Positions 46,901 through 57,479 of a stretch of DNA of 64,000 nt are shown in pieces; within the stretch, counting starts at the first letter, position 1, and each line of letters starts with the position of its first letter. Origin of the DNA: Hygrophila difformis (lineage: Eukaryota; Streptophyta; Magnoliopsida; Lamiales; Acanthaceae); assembly GCA_030278955.1 (NCBI GenBank), contig JAOANR010000004.1, positions 21,212,976 to 21,276,975 of the forward strand, in the 5' to 3' direction. A program made the position numbers and the translations under genes. The notes below the pieces were generated by a model. That model had not been told where the DNA came from and did no database searches. It worked only from the letters and a program-made list of their open reading frames with translations.

Positions 46901-48634
46901 GACCATAAGAGCCTCAAGTACATATTCACGCAAAGAGAACTGAACTTGAGGCAGAGGAGATGGTTGGAATTGATCAAAGATTACGATCTGGAAGTCGCGT
47001 ATCACGAGGGCAAGGCCAACGTCGTGGCCGATGCCTTGAGTCGGAAGACGCAACACGTCACGAACTCACTGGTGATACCGGCCGAATTGCACAGAGATTT
47101 GGCGAAATTAAGCCTGGAACTGGTGCATCCCGGTACGGTAACCGAGGTCATCAACGCGATGGTAGTAAGGCCTACCGTATTCGAAGAGATACGACTCGCC
47201 CAGTCGAGTTACGAAAAGTTGGAGGAAATAAGGAGAAGCATTGCCGAAGGAAAGGCAGTGGATTTCAAGATTCACGAGGACGGGAGCATCCGCTTCAGGG
47301 GAAGGTGGTGTATACCGCGGGAGTCCGCGGATCTGAAGAAGAAGGTGATGGAGGAAGGCCATAGCACCCCCTACTCGGTTCACCCCGGAGGGGATAAGCT
47401 ATACAAGGATTTGAAGAAAAATTTTTGGTGGCCGAACATGAAGAGAGAAGTGGCCGAGTTCGTGGCAAGGTGTCTTACCTGCCAGAAGATCAAGGCAGTA
47501 CGACAAAAGCCCTTAGGATTAATGCAACCATTGGAGATCCCAAGCTGGAAGTGGGACAGTATCTCCATGGATTTCGTTTCAGGGTTACCACGTTCGCCAA
47601 AGGGGATGAATAAGATCTGAGTGATCGTGGATAGGTTAACGAAGGCCGCCATCTTCATCCCGATGAAGGACACTTGGACAATTGACCAACTAGCAAGAGC
47701 ATATGTAGACAATGTGGTACGCCGGCACGGGGTGCCACATGACATCATCTCGGATAGGGATAGCAGATTCGTCTCCCAGTTTTGGACCAAGCTGCAAGAA
47801 GCTCTGGGGACGCAGATAAAAATGAGTACGGCGTTCCACCCTATGACGGATGGGCAGACGGAGCGAACAATACAAACGCTGGAGGACATGTTGAGGGCCT
47901 GTGTGTTGGAATTCAAGAGAAGTTGGGAGCACCATTTACCCTTGATCGAGTTCTCCTACAACAACAGTTACCATGCGAGCATCGGCATGGCGCCCTTCGA
48001 GGCACTGTATGGACGAAGATGCCGGAGCCCATTGAGTTGGGAAGAGAACGATCGAATAATGACAGTAGGGCCACAACTGGTGGAGGACATGGCTCAGCAA
48101 GTTAAGGTCATCCAGGGGAAGATGAGAGCCGCTCAGGACCGGCAAAAGAGTTATGCGGACGTGAGACGGCAGGACTTGGAATTCCAAGTCGGTGACAAGG
48201 TCATGCTGAAAGTCTCACCAATGAAGGGCGTAATGCGCTTTGGCAAGCGAGGGAAACTGAGCCCACGTTACATAGGGCCATATGAGATCCTCGAGAGAGT
48301 GGGGACTCTAGCGTACCGGCTAGCACTGCCGCCTCAACTAGCACGCCTCCATAACGTGTTTCACGTCTCCCAACTGAAGAAGTATGTGCCCGACACGTCG
48401 CATGTACTCCAACCGGACGTAATCGAATTGGATGATGACTTGACCTATGAAGAAACCCCGGTGCAAATACTCGACTACAAGGAAACGGTGACAATGAATA
48501 AATCTGTAAAGATGGTCAAGGTCCTGTGGTCCAACCACGAGACAGAAACGGCGACCTGGGAATTGGAAGCCGACATGAGGCAACGTTACCCTACCCTCTT
48601 CCAAGACGACCCGACCACAGTTATGGGGACATAA
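43958..48634 (+). pseudogene. Element B gag-pol polyprotein, one in-frame stop in integrase
   Basis: Single-frame Ty3/gypsy polyprotein of 1558 codon positions plus stop; the start MAPRGRP matches the Gag of element A. Domains by residue: capsid-type Gag about 75-260; CCHC zinc knuckles 309-340; aspartic protease with DSGAS at 438; reverse transcriptase with FIDD at 771-774; RNase H with catalytic Asp near 920; integrase zinc domain from His1135 to CLTC at 1172; integrase core Asp1205, Asp1266 and Glu1302 (D-35-E spacing); chromodomain-like C-terminus about 1502-1552. A TGA at 47618-47620 (position 1221) lies between the first two catalytic Asp residues; the frame is otherwise open to TAA at 48632-48634. 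This single defect separates the copy from coding competence. An upstream in-frame ATG at 43853 lies in the C LTR and is irrelevant. Confidence 0.92.
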
Positions 48635-48656
48635 CTGTATTCTTAAGGGGGGAGGA
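48618..48656 (+). promoter_or_regulatory. 3' hairpin and polypurine tract of element B
   Basis: Stem CAGTTAT, loop GGGGAC, stem ATAACTG (48618-48637) overlaps the pol stop codon. The purine run aaggggggagga (48645-48656) directly abuts the 3' LTR and primes plus-strand DNA synthesis in this element class. Confidence 0.85.
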
Positions 48657-51418
48657 TGTAACACCCGAGGAAAAACAAATTCAAATTGTTTTGAACTACG
48701 TCATGACTTGATCCCTTCACAGGGTACGTAGGCAGCTTGGAACTAATTTCTAAGTTCAGTCACGAAATAAATCACAAAATAAATCACGAAATAGATCACA
48801 AGGGCGATAGGAGGAGTTGGAACCAATTTAGACTAGGCTAATTAGGACACGGAAATGTTGCGAGCGATAAGCCGGACTCGTAACAAGTTTAAGGAAAGGA
48901 TTCCGAACCGGAGACGACCCAAGGAATCGAGCTAACACGTAGAAAGCCGATAGGGAAAAGCAAGGAAAGACCCGACAGAACACGCGGACCGCCGAACCGG
49001 CCGGTCCGGCCGGCCCGCGCCCTCCGCGCGCCGCCGCGCGGCCACCGCGCGGACGGAGGTGTCGCGACTCCAGGGCAGACCACGCGTGCTCCGCGCGGAC
49101 AAAGGCCTATGTGCGCGTCACCAGCGCGCCAGAGGTGCAGGAGGTGTAAACTTTCCTTCTATGGCGATTTTCTTGCCAAAAATCCGACCTCAATCGGTGG
49201 CAAGTCGATCACAACAATGGGGAAGGGCATAAGATCAGATTTGGGCACCCCCTCCCCATAATTCTCAGAAAACCTAACCCTAAACACCTCCAATATTCCT
49301 CTCCAAGTCAAAACCTCTCCGAACTCACTTTCCGGCGAGTATTCCGGCGACGGCAAGGCAAAAGGAACCAAGCCCTGCCCTCTAGACTCTTGGTAAGCTA
49401 TTGTACAAAGTTTTAATTCGTCCATATATCTCATAAACTCATATTCTAACCCTTTTTCCTTACTACGATTTCCCGTCGGAAAACGAACAAAAAGCGATCG
49501 GAGAAGTTGGCCGTTCGTCGTGACCCTAGGACGTCCGGAAACCCAATCCAGCGACCCCATTCTCTAACTAAGTAAGTTAAAACCTTACTCACAAATTTTC
49601 GTGGTTGTTTGTTGTTTAAAACTCGAGATATAGGCTTGTAACAAAAATCGGTTTTCAAAAACCCTATTTTCGTCCAATTTCAAAGACCCGCCTAAAACTC
49701 GACCTTCGGAAATTCAAACCGAAAACTTTTCAACATAAAAGTTGTTCCTAACACCGTTATCTATCTTGTGTCTAAATTTCAGCCGTTGACATTAAGTTTT
49801 GCTATCCCAAATCACGCCGTAAACTTTCTGTGACAACCCGAACATTTTTAAACTGTGACAGTTTTCTTTACTCAACTTGATGCATGTTTTTCACCCATTT
49901 TTTGAATGATTTAACTTTGCATTCCTCAACAAAAGTTGTAGATAATTGAGTCTAGATTATGTATATAAAATTTCACGGATTTTGGTGTTCATTTGATATG
50001 TCAAACGGTCGAATTTTCAGAACTGCTTTAAAAATGTTTCGAAGGCCGCGAGTATGCAGTGAGTTGTGGTCGATTTTTGAGTACCAAAAATTCATTATTT
50101 CCAAATTCTTAAAACATGAAAGTTGTTCCTTAACGTGTTTTGTAGTTACTGTAAACATTTCGCATCGATTGGTTTTGAAATAAATTTTTAATCAGCGTTG
50201 CACGAACCTGTGACGGGAACCAGTTTTTAAGACAAAAATTATTCTTAGCAATGAACTCGAATTTCGACTCACTTCGGAACCTTATTTCCACAAACTTAAA
50301 ACATGAAAGTTGTTCGTGTGTGTGTTTTTGAACTACTGTAAAGATTTCAGAATTTTTGGTGTAAAGACGAATTTTTAATTAAGAAAGGCGTAAACTGCCT
50401 CGAATAGGATTTTTCGAACTTGAGAAAACTCGAACTATGAAAATGCGATATCGATCATTTGATAACTTTGAAATACGAACTTTCGAAAAATCCCGTTCAC
50501 TAGGCTGAGCCGATCTTCATGCTATCATTATCTTTGAGACTGCCTCGTTAGTGGTCTCCTTACTATCTGAGATTGCCTCGTTAGTGATCTCGCGCGCTGT
50601 ATTTTGGGATCGCCTCGTTAGTGGTCCTACTATCTTTTTGGATCGCATCGTTAGTGGTCCTACTATCTTTTTGAGACTGCCTCGTTAGTGGTCTCCCATT
50701 GTTTGGACTGCCTCGTTAGTGGTCCTATGTTGAGATTGCCTCGTTAGTGATCTCCCGGTATGGTGTCCTCTTCTTAGTCTACGGGATAAAATGTAAAAGA
50801 CTTGTGTGAGTGTTCCATTATGCTTAAATCGTATTTATCATGTCTTTAATTATGTATTTAAAATTTATGCATCTTAAATTATGCTTTAAATTACGCTTTT
50901 AAAATTAAGTCCTTTAATCATGTTTTTCCGCTGCTAATAAATTATGCATTTTTAAATACACGTACGGTAAGCGAAATCTTTAGTTTAAACACATGTAACC
51001 CCTTTTATTTGTTAGTTAGGGATTAACTTACTCAGTATATCTTTATACTGACAACCGTTGTCATTTCCTTTTTACAGAGTATGTCGAGTGACGCATGCAC
51101 GCGCATTTGGGGGGATATATTTGTGAACATTTTTATTTACTGCATCATACTACTGTTTTACCGGGTCAGTTAAACCCGAGGTTTTGGCCGTGTTGGCCGC
51201 GATTACTTTTCCGCTGCATTTACCTTATCCATGCATGATGATTTTTACTATCGTACTTGATTTGAAGTATTAATAAATTCTGGACTCATTGTTGAATGTT
51301 TTAAAACCTTGTATATCCATAAGCCTTACACCTCCTTAGCGAGCTCGGGAATCCGTGTCTTGCTAGGGAGATGCGGCGGTGACACCTCGGCCTGGGTTAC
51401 CAAATCCGGGGTGTTACA
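48657..51418 (+). mobile_element. Element B 3' LTR
   Basis: TGTAACACCCGAGG...GGGGTGTTACA, 2762 bp, closely similar to the 5' LTR with the same seven-hairpin array at 50536-50754. Followed by the TCGCT duplication. Confidence 0.93.
50536..50754 (+). repeat. Array of seven hairpins with covarying stems, B 3' LTR
   Basis: Same order of stems as in the 5' LTR (GAGAC/GTCTC, GAGAT/ATCTC, GGATC/GGTCC forms) around the conserved loop GCCTCGTTAGTG. Confidence 0.8.
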
Positions 51419-51862
51419 TCGCTGAAAATAATGAGTCACTCTCGCTGAAATGAAGGGCTTTCCATCGCTGAAAAGAATAATGTTGTATCGCTGAAAATAA
51501 TGATACAAATTAATATAATTTGTGTCAGTAATATGTTGTAATTAGGAATTAAGAATTTCGTTAAAACTGAAAATATATGATGCATCCTGCATTCTGCATC
51601 GCTGAAAAGATATAACATCTCTGCAAAGTGTATTAGTTGCACATCTCGGGGAAAGGAATTTGAAGTCATCGCTGAAAATAATGTAGCATTCTCGCTGAAA
51701 TGAATGGCGTTCCATCGCTGAAAAGAATAAAGTTGTATCGCTGAAAATAATGGTACACTCTCGATGAAATGAAGCATAGTGATGTATCGCTGAAAAGAAT
51801 AATGTTTTAATTAGAAATTAATAATTTCGTTAAAAATAAAAACATATGATGTATCGCTGAAA
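51419..51862 (-). repeat. ~307-bp tandem repeat with TCGCTGA motifs (right part)
   Basis: Continuation of the array interrupted by element B. The third copy resumes with tcgctgaaaataatgagtca and a more diverged copy starts at about 51665. Motifs lie at about 51419, 51464, 51487, 51598, 51668, 51714, 51737, 51787 and 51857. Confidence 0.8.
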
Positions 51863-52476
51863 AGAAAATAATTTGTGTAACATGTTTTAGTGAATTTTAG
51901 TGATTTTTTCTGTTGTAAGATATTTTAGGATACAAATCCGTTTAAGATATGCAGTAAATCCGTTAAAGATACGTACTAATCCGTTAATTTCGTAATTAAT
52001 AAAACCGTTCCATATTTTGATTGGACAACTTTACCCTTTTGCATTTACAACCCTTGGATTTTAATTGGACGATCAAGATTTTCGCCTTGATGTGCTGCGG
52101 ATTTGTTCAATCGCACCATAACCGGACCATATATTTTGGGATCCCGTTCACCCATCGCAAGTGGTTTACACCAGGCTTTATTATTTTCAATATTTTTTAC
52201 TATTTTGAATGGTATTACAATATTTTTGATAAAAAATTTAATATTTTTTTTCATGTTAATGTAATATCATTTGCTTTATTATTTTCAACAATTTATAGTT
52301 TATGATCGACAAATGTTGTGCATTTTAGAGATTCATCATACCCATTTTAGTTCATTTATGCTCACCGAATTGTTCTATATATGTAAGTTGTTTATTATTT
52401 TATTTCAGTCGATGAATTATTCTTAGAGCAGGTTCAATCATTTTGGGTTTACAGAAAATCAGAACACAACTACAAT
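51863..52476. other. Right flank of the MULE; candidate terminal region
   Basis: Three repeats of aatccgttaa (51927-51985) lead to 'aaaaccgttccatattttg' and 'attggacaactttacccttt' (52001-52040), then 'cccttggattttaattggac'. Phrases of this type are common near MULE ends, but the matching left terminus is not visible (gap), so the border is unproven. No gene seen. Confidence 0.35.
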
Positions 52477-52477
52477 T

Positions 52478-52659
52478 AGGGTGTCAAATTCAGGTTTTAG
52501 ATCGTGTTCGTGTCGAGTTGAGCAGGTGGTATAATATTTTAGTTCGGGTTTCGAATCGACATGATTTGGGAAGAACGCAAAATGGCTTAACTCAGACCAG
52601 AAATTTTTTATATCGGTCGGGTTCATTTTTTCGGGTCGTGTCCAAAATTGACACCCCTA
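52478..52659. mobile_element. hAT-like MITE remnant
   Basis: Left end agggtgtcaaattcaggttt and right end ccaaaattgacacccctaa are inverted repeats of each other. The interior has inverted phrases (ttcgggtttcg, cgggtcgtgtcc). Typical small non-autonomous element of plants; target duplication unclear. Confidence 0.55.
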
Positions 52660-52668
52660 AGAAAAGTA

Positions 52669-52780
52669 GATGTGTCAATTTCAGGTTTCGGGTTGTATTC
52701 GAGTCGGGTTTTGCAGGGGGTATGCCATTTCAGGTTGGGTTTTTGGATCGATGATAATGGCCAAAATTGACAATTATTTT
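52669..52780. mobile_element. Second, related MITE remnant
   Basis: Begins atgtgtcaatttcaggtttc and ends ggccaaaattgacaatta; same terminal phrases as the element at 52478 but shorter. Confidence 0.4.
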
Positions 52781-53217
52781 CAATCTATTTCCGTGTCTAA
52801 ACATGTGCATTTGATCGCATTCCGGTCTTATTTAAATAAGAAAGCAGTTGAATTTGACATATATTTTTAAGTTTGTATAAATATTAAGCTGGTATTGAAA
52901 AAATACAAAAATATTATTATTTTTATTAAATTTGTGTTAAAAATTCCAAAAACTTTATAAAAATATTAAAAATCTCACACTTGATAAATTATGATTTGGT
53001 GGTATCTATTCGGTGGAACACGAGTCCATTAAATGGAACACAAACCAACAACCAATTAAAATAAATAAATTTATTTATCTTTTTATATTTATATATTTTT
53101 ATTTGTACATTAAAAAAAAAAAAGAAAAGAAAAACTAATCAAAATTGACATGGAATACAGGTGGGACGGCAATTCCAATTTTCACCATTTGGAAATTAAA
53201 ACCCACGTGAGGCTCAC
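52781..53217. other. AT-rich sequence
   Basis: No gene. It contains an oligo(A) tract near 53112 and a paired 'cccacgtgaggctcacgtg' sequence at 53202-53220. Confidence 0.5.
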
Positions 53218-53703
53218 GTGATAAGCTTCCCCAAATTGTTTCAATTGCAAAAACGGGAGCAGCAACAGCGTCCGGCCACTCCATCTTTCCTCCGGCCATC
53301 CTCGTCCTCAAGCTCCCAAGCTCCGACTCCGGCCTCCTTCATCGCCGGCAGCCACCACCTTCAAGTCAGCAGCCACCGCCACACCGTCAGCAGCTCTCCG
53401 TCCAACAGCCACCTCCGAGCTCCGGTTGTCTTCTCCGCTAAGAAACCTTCCCAACAAACCCTCATTTTATTCTCCTCGCCGGCAACACAGCAGCTCCGGC
53501 CAATCTCCATTTCAAGCTTTCCCGCAGCCGCTGGTCATCTTCCCCGGCTTCTGCCTCAACTCCAGTCAGCCCCCTGCGTTCACCTCCATAGCTCCGGCAA
53601 CAGCTTCCAGATCCGGTCAGAGATCCTACGACGCCAAGCTCCTCAAATTCTCTCGCGTCGTACCCATCCTCCAAACCTTGCTAAGACACTAAACCTTTTA
53701 TAG
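53218..53703 (+). other. Low-complexity Ser/Pro/Gln-rich open frame, doubtful gene
   Basis: 161 codons in C-rich DNA; two other frames are also open here. The translation is Ser, Pro, Gln and His rich with no domain. The stretch reads as compositional, like GC-rich leaders of plant retroelements. It is listed because it is the longest open frame between 52 and 55 kb. Confidence 0.2.
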
Positions 53704-54834
53704 CTACGACGCCGTACCGCTGCCTCGCGTCGTCCGGCAGAGCTCCGCGTCGTCCCTCTCTCAGCTCCGCATCGTCCCTCGGTGCCCTACGACGTGAAGC
53801 CCACCTCGCGTCGTCACGTCGCCAACCCTGTCAGCTACGACGCCAAGCTTAGCATCATACCACTTCCGTCTCGCATCATCGCGTCGTCCAGGAGGCCCTT
53901 CCGCGTCGTCCGCTTCCTCCAATTTCAAATTGGTCAATTACCCATGTGATGAAAGAATTGGTAAGTCCTGGGACTTTAAGTCCCACAAGTGCAAAGTCTT
54001 TTGTCTCTTCCCCAGGACCTCAAAGACCCGCTCCTTACTCCTGAAATTCCGAGTAGGCCTATGGCCCATTAGACTTAGGGTTTCTTAGCTTTAAATAGTT
54101 ATTTTGCTCTCTACTGATTCTGAAATTAATTTGTTCTTGAAGACAGTGTTGTGCTCTCAACCTTAGCTTATAGTAGGTAGTAGTTTTTTTTTTTTTGTTT
54201 TTTTTTTTTAAGTTTTCAGTTTTGATTCTTAGTTTTTGTTCTAGTTTTTGGATTGTAAACATTTATTTAGATTAGCTAGCCACTCTTTATATTATTTACA
54301 GCTATTTAGACTAGATTTTTAGGTTTGAAACACTTAAACAATGGGTGTTATCAAACCATCTGTTGTTTCCTTGATGAAATACACAAGAAAATTATCAAAA
54401 AATTTGTTGTGGACCTTTATCCATGTTTATTTCCTAATGTGCTTGCTGTAATGGTCACTTGACCATGTGTTTCATTTTAATAAATGTTCTTGAGCCTAGG
54501 TTAGATTTATTTACTTTGCTTAGATATAATAAATGCTTAAATGTTGAATGCTCATCCTTTTATAGATTTATTAGTGTAGTTTAAACTTTATTTTTTTGCT
54601 TTGTGGTTGTTTATTATTTTTTAGTTGTTATTCTTGTTTTATTTTTAGTTTTAGTGAGATAGATCTAAAAAGTGGATGGCATTTGAATGTTTATGCATAA
54701 ATTTAAATTTTGAGGAACTTGAGACATTTTTGGCATGCACCATGTCGGGGCACGCATAGTGTCACGACATAAATGGTTAATACCAAATAATGGATCTTTA
54801 ACTTCATAAAAAAAAAAAAAACAATGCTCATGTC
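53704..54834. other. CGTCGT-rich stretch and AT-rich stretch
   Basis: 53700-53930 has many degenerate (a/g)cgtcgtc and tacgacgc phrases on both strands, similar to the arms of the palindromes further right. 53940-54830 is AT-rich with a TATA-like ctttaaatag near 54090 and poly(T) at 54184-54210. No gene found. Confidence 0.5.
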
Positions 54835-54841
54835 ATGAGAC

Positions 54842-55472
54842 ACGTCGTGATCCCACGGATCACGACGTAACCTTTCCCTCTCTCACGACGGGAGTATGCC
54901 AAAACTACTCCAAATTTTTATAAAAACCACTTTACGACATTAAACTAATAACGTGATCCTAGGATCACGTCGTAATTTTAGTTTAGCGATGTGAGGACCA
55001 AAATTCTTCCAAGAAAATTACGACGCTAGCCTCACGACGAGATCCTAGGATCACGTCGTAATTTAATGACTAGCGTCGTAATCCCTCTATTTCTGAAAAA
55101 TTCAAAATCTGAAAACCTACGACGCTAGTCTCACGAAGTGATCCTAGGATCACGTCGTAATTTAATGACTAGCGTCGTAACCTCTCTTTTTCAAAAATTT
55201 CTAAGATTCTATCCCTACGACGCTAGTCTCACGACGTGATCCTAGGATCACGTCGTAACCTCTCAGTCTAGCGTCGTAGCTTTCTAAATTAATAACCTAC
55301 ATGCACGACGTCAAACCTACGACGTGAACCTTGTTTCACGTCGTAATTAAGGTTAGCGTCGTACATAACACCATTTATTCCAAAATCCAAATTATCTTTC
55401 ACCAACCCATGACGACGCTAGCCTCACGACGTGATCCTAGGATCATGTCGTAATATCTGTCTGGCGTCGTAA
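54842..55472. repeat. Cluster of seven nested palindromes
   Basis: Inner arms of type ACGACGTGATCC / GGATCACGTCGT, perfect over 26 bp at 55231-55256 and over 12-bp arms at 54842-54868. A shorter perfect 20-bp palindrome lies at 54951-54970. In the units at 55019-55081, 55118-55180, 55216-55279 and 55411-55472 an outer pair TACGACGCTAG / CTAGCGTCGTA encloses the inner one. A diverged unit with arms TACGACGTGAA / TTCACGTCGTA is at about 55318-55346. Confidence 0.85.
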
Positions 55473-55926
55473 TTGGCAATCCTATGCCAAATTTTCCATT
55501 TCTTCATTTTTCTCAATTAATTAATTGAACTTTTATTTTAATATTTTGAGGTTGAAATCCAATGATCTCAACCAATGATTAATTTGATGTAAAGATTTTT
55601 GTTCAATTCCATTCAAAGACTTTTCTACAAAATAAAATAAAGATTAAACTCTAATGGTCTAAGTATATAATCCGGACTGTAATTAATTAATTATGGAATG
55701 AGAGATTATTTAGACCATAAATAGTGATTATGGACTAATTTCCATACCTTGCATGAGAAACCAATGTCTCTCATACAAGATTATTTTTCTTTATTTATAA
55801 AACCCAAAAATATTTTCTTATTCTATTTTTTTGGTCTTTCCCATGTTGTGTGAAACGGCTAGTAAGAGATATCACAAACTAATGTTGGCGGATATTCCCA
55901 TACGGATAAATTAGCTCGTGGTCTGT
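55473..55926. other. AT-rich sequence between palindromes and LTR fragment
   Basis: No gene or RNA recognised. Confidence 0.5.
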
Positions 55927-57479
55927 TGTAATACCCGAGACTTTTGACAATAGGAAAGGGAATTAAATGCGAATAGTAAAGGAATTCTAATTCCAAGAAC
56001 TGTGAAGTCGAAAATAATCTAAGTAAATAAATCATTGCACGGGAATCGAAAGACGATGAAACTGACGCCAACGAATTTAAATTAAATGGATTCAAGGATT
56101 CAAATACGAAATCGATTAAAGACGAAATAAAATTTAGAATATGAATTGGAATCCGAAAATGACCCGGAAAACCGAGCCCGAGAACGTCGGAGGATAGAAA
56201 CCCGAACGAGAGGAGGAAAGGCCCGACGGATCGCACGGCCCGGCCCACGATGCAGCCCTACCGGGGGCCGCGCGGTCTGGAGAGATACCGCGCCAAGACC
56301 GCGCCACACTACAGTGGACGATCAACTTTCAGTTTTCGGCGATTTCTTACCTTATTTTCGACCCCCGACTTTGGTAACTTGATCTTAGGCAATGAGAAGG
56401 ATATATGGAGGAGTTTAGAGGCTGGAGGCTCATTATTTTCGAGCTCCATACCCTAGCTGCCCCTAAACACTCTCCAAACTCTCCCAACTTCTTCCAACAC
56501 CCGAAATCACCAAGTTCGAGCTTTCCGATCACTTTCCGGCGACGAAAATCGACGGAGGAAGCGTGGAGAATAAGATCTTTAGTGTTCTAGATTGTGGTAA
56601 GTCGTTCATAGGTTTTCGTTTAGCTTTTCGAACCCGAAAACTCGATCTAACATTAGATTTCTTCCTTCGACTCGAATTCGTGGCCAAAGTTGGAAGCTTC
56701 GCGTTGAGGAGATCCGTTCGTGTCAAATATTAGAGCCCGGACGACCCCGAGACAGTCTAGGATGAGATTCAAGTAAGATAATGCCTTTCATATCAATATC
56801 GGCGGTTTTGAACCGTTAGAAACACTAGTTTTTAACTAAACACTAAAATCGGACATAAAAGATTCAACCTTTACGCGTTTTCTGAGATTAGCCGAAAAAT
56901 CCTTTTTCGAGAATCCGAAACAAAAACCTCCGAACTAGAGATTTGTTCCTAACATCTTAATCTAGCTTATGTTAAAATTTCATGAATTTTCATTAAGATT
57001 TGGTACCCCAAATCGCGTCGAACATATTCTATTGTGCATGAACCTTTCGAAAACTGAGACACATTATATAGTCGAACTTGTTGAGCGTTTTTCTATCACT
57101 TGTGGTCAAAACTAATCTTTGGTGTATAAAAGTTGTAGATAAATGTTTTGAGAATATGCCTGTAAAATTTCGTACATTTTCATTAATGTTTGGATAGTCA
57201 AACCCTGTTTTGAATACACTGTGTCCGAGAAGAAAAAGGCGACAGATTTTGAGTCCAAATTTAGGGAATTATTCTAACTTGTTCCGTATTGAATTAGCAT
57301 AAGTTGATTCTAATAAAACTTGTTTATTTTGGAATCATTTAAGTTCCTGTAAAACTTCATAAATTTTGGAGGTCGTTTGCTATGTCAAAAACGCCTTTGA
57401 AAATCAGTGCGCTGTGTAAACAAAGTCAAATTGGAAATTTCATAAAAATGGTTTGAAATTCTTAGATTTTATTATAAGT
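55927..57479 (+). mobile_element. Truncated A-type LTR (5' part)
   Basis: Begins TGTAATACCCGAGAC and follows the A LTR: 'ctaattccaagaac.gtgaagtcg', 'attgcacgggaatcgaaagacg', 'cgatttcttaccttattttc', 'tcactttccggcgacgaaaa' and 'gtgttctagattgtggtaag'. Similarity ends near 57479. The hairpin array and terminal conserved blocks are missing, so the 3' half was lost or replaced. Confidence 0.75.

Larger units (their letters stand above)
26235..51418 (+). mobile_element. Element B: Ty3/gypsy chromovirus-type retrotransposon, interrupted by array C
   Basis: LTRs 26235-28984 (2750 bp) and 48657-51418 (2762 bp), with TCGCT duplications at 26230-26234 and 51419-51423. The PBS at 28988 is complementary to tRNA-iMet. 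The internal region holds a leader ORF (29341-29868) and gag-pol (43958-48634) in the order Gag, protease, RT, RNase H, integrase, chromodomain-like end. This order and the tRNA-iMet primer fit the Tekay/Del-like chromovirus lineage. Array C (30184-43912) is inserted between leader ORF and gag. Without it the element would be about 11.5 kb. Confidence 0.93.

Noticed and set aside
44117..48664. Many ORFs on the other strand and frames across the B gag-pol
   Set aside because: Shadows of the coding frame; none has a domain.
52001..52040. Definite right terminal inverted repeat of the MULE
   Set aside because: Phrases look MULE-like, but no matching left end is visible in this window and no target duplication can be paired.
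53218..53703. 161-codon ORF as a host gene
   Set aside because: Low-complexity Ser/Pro/Gln translation, several open frames, no promoter or splice context.
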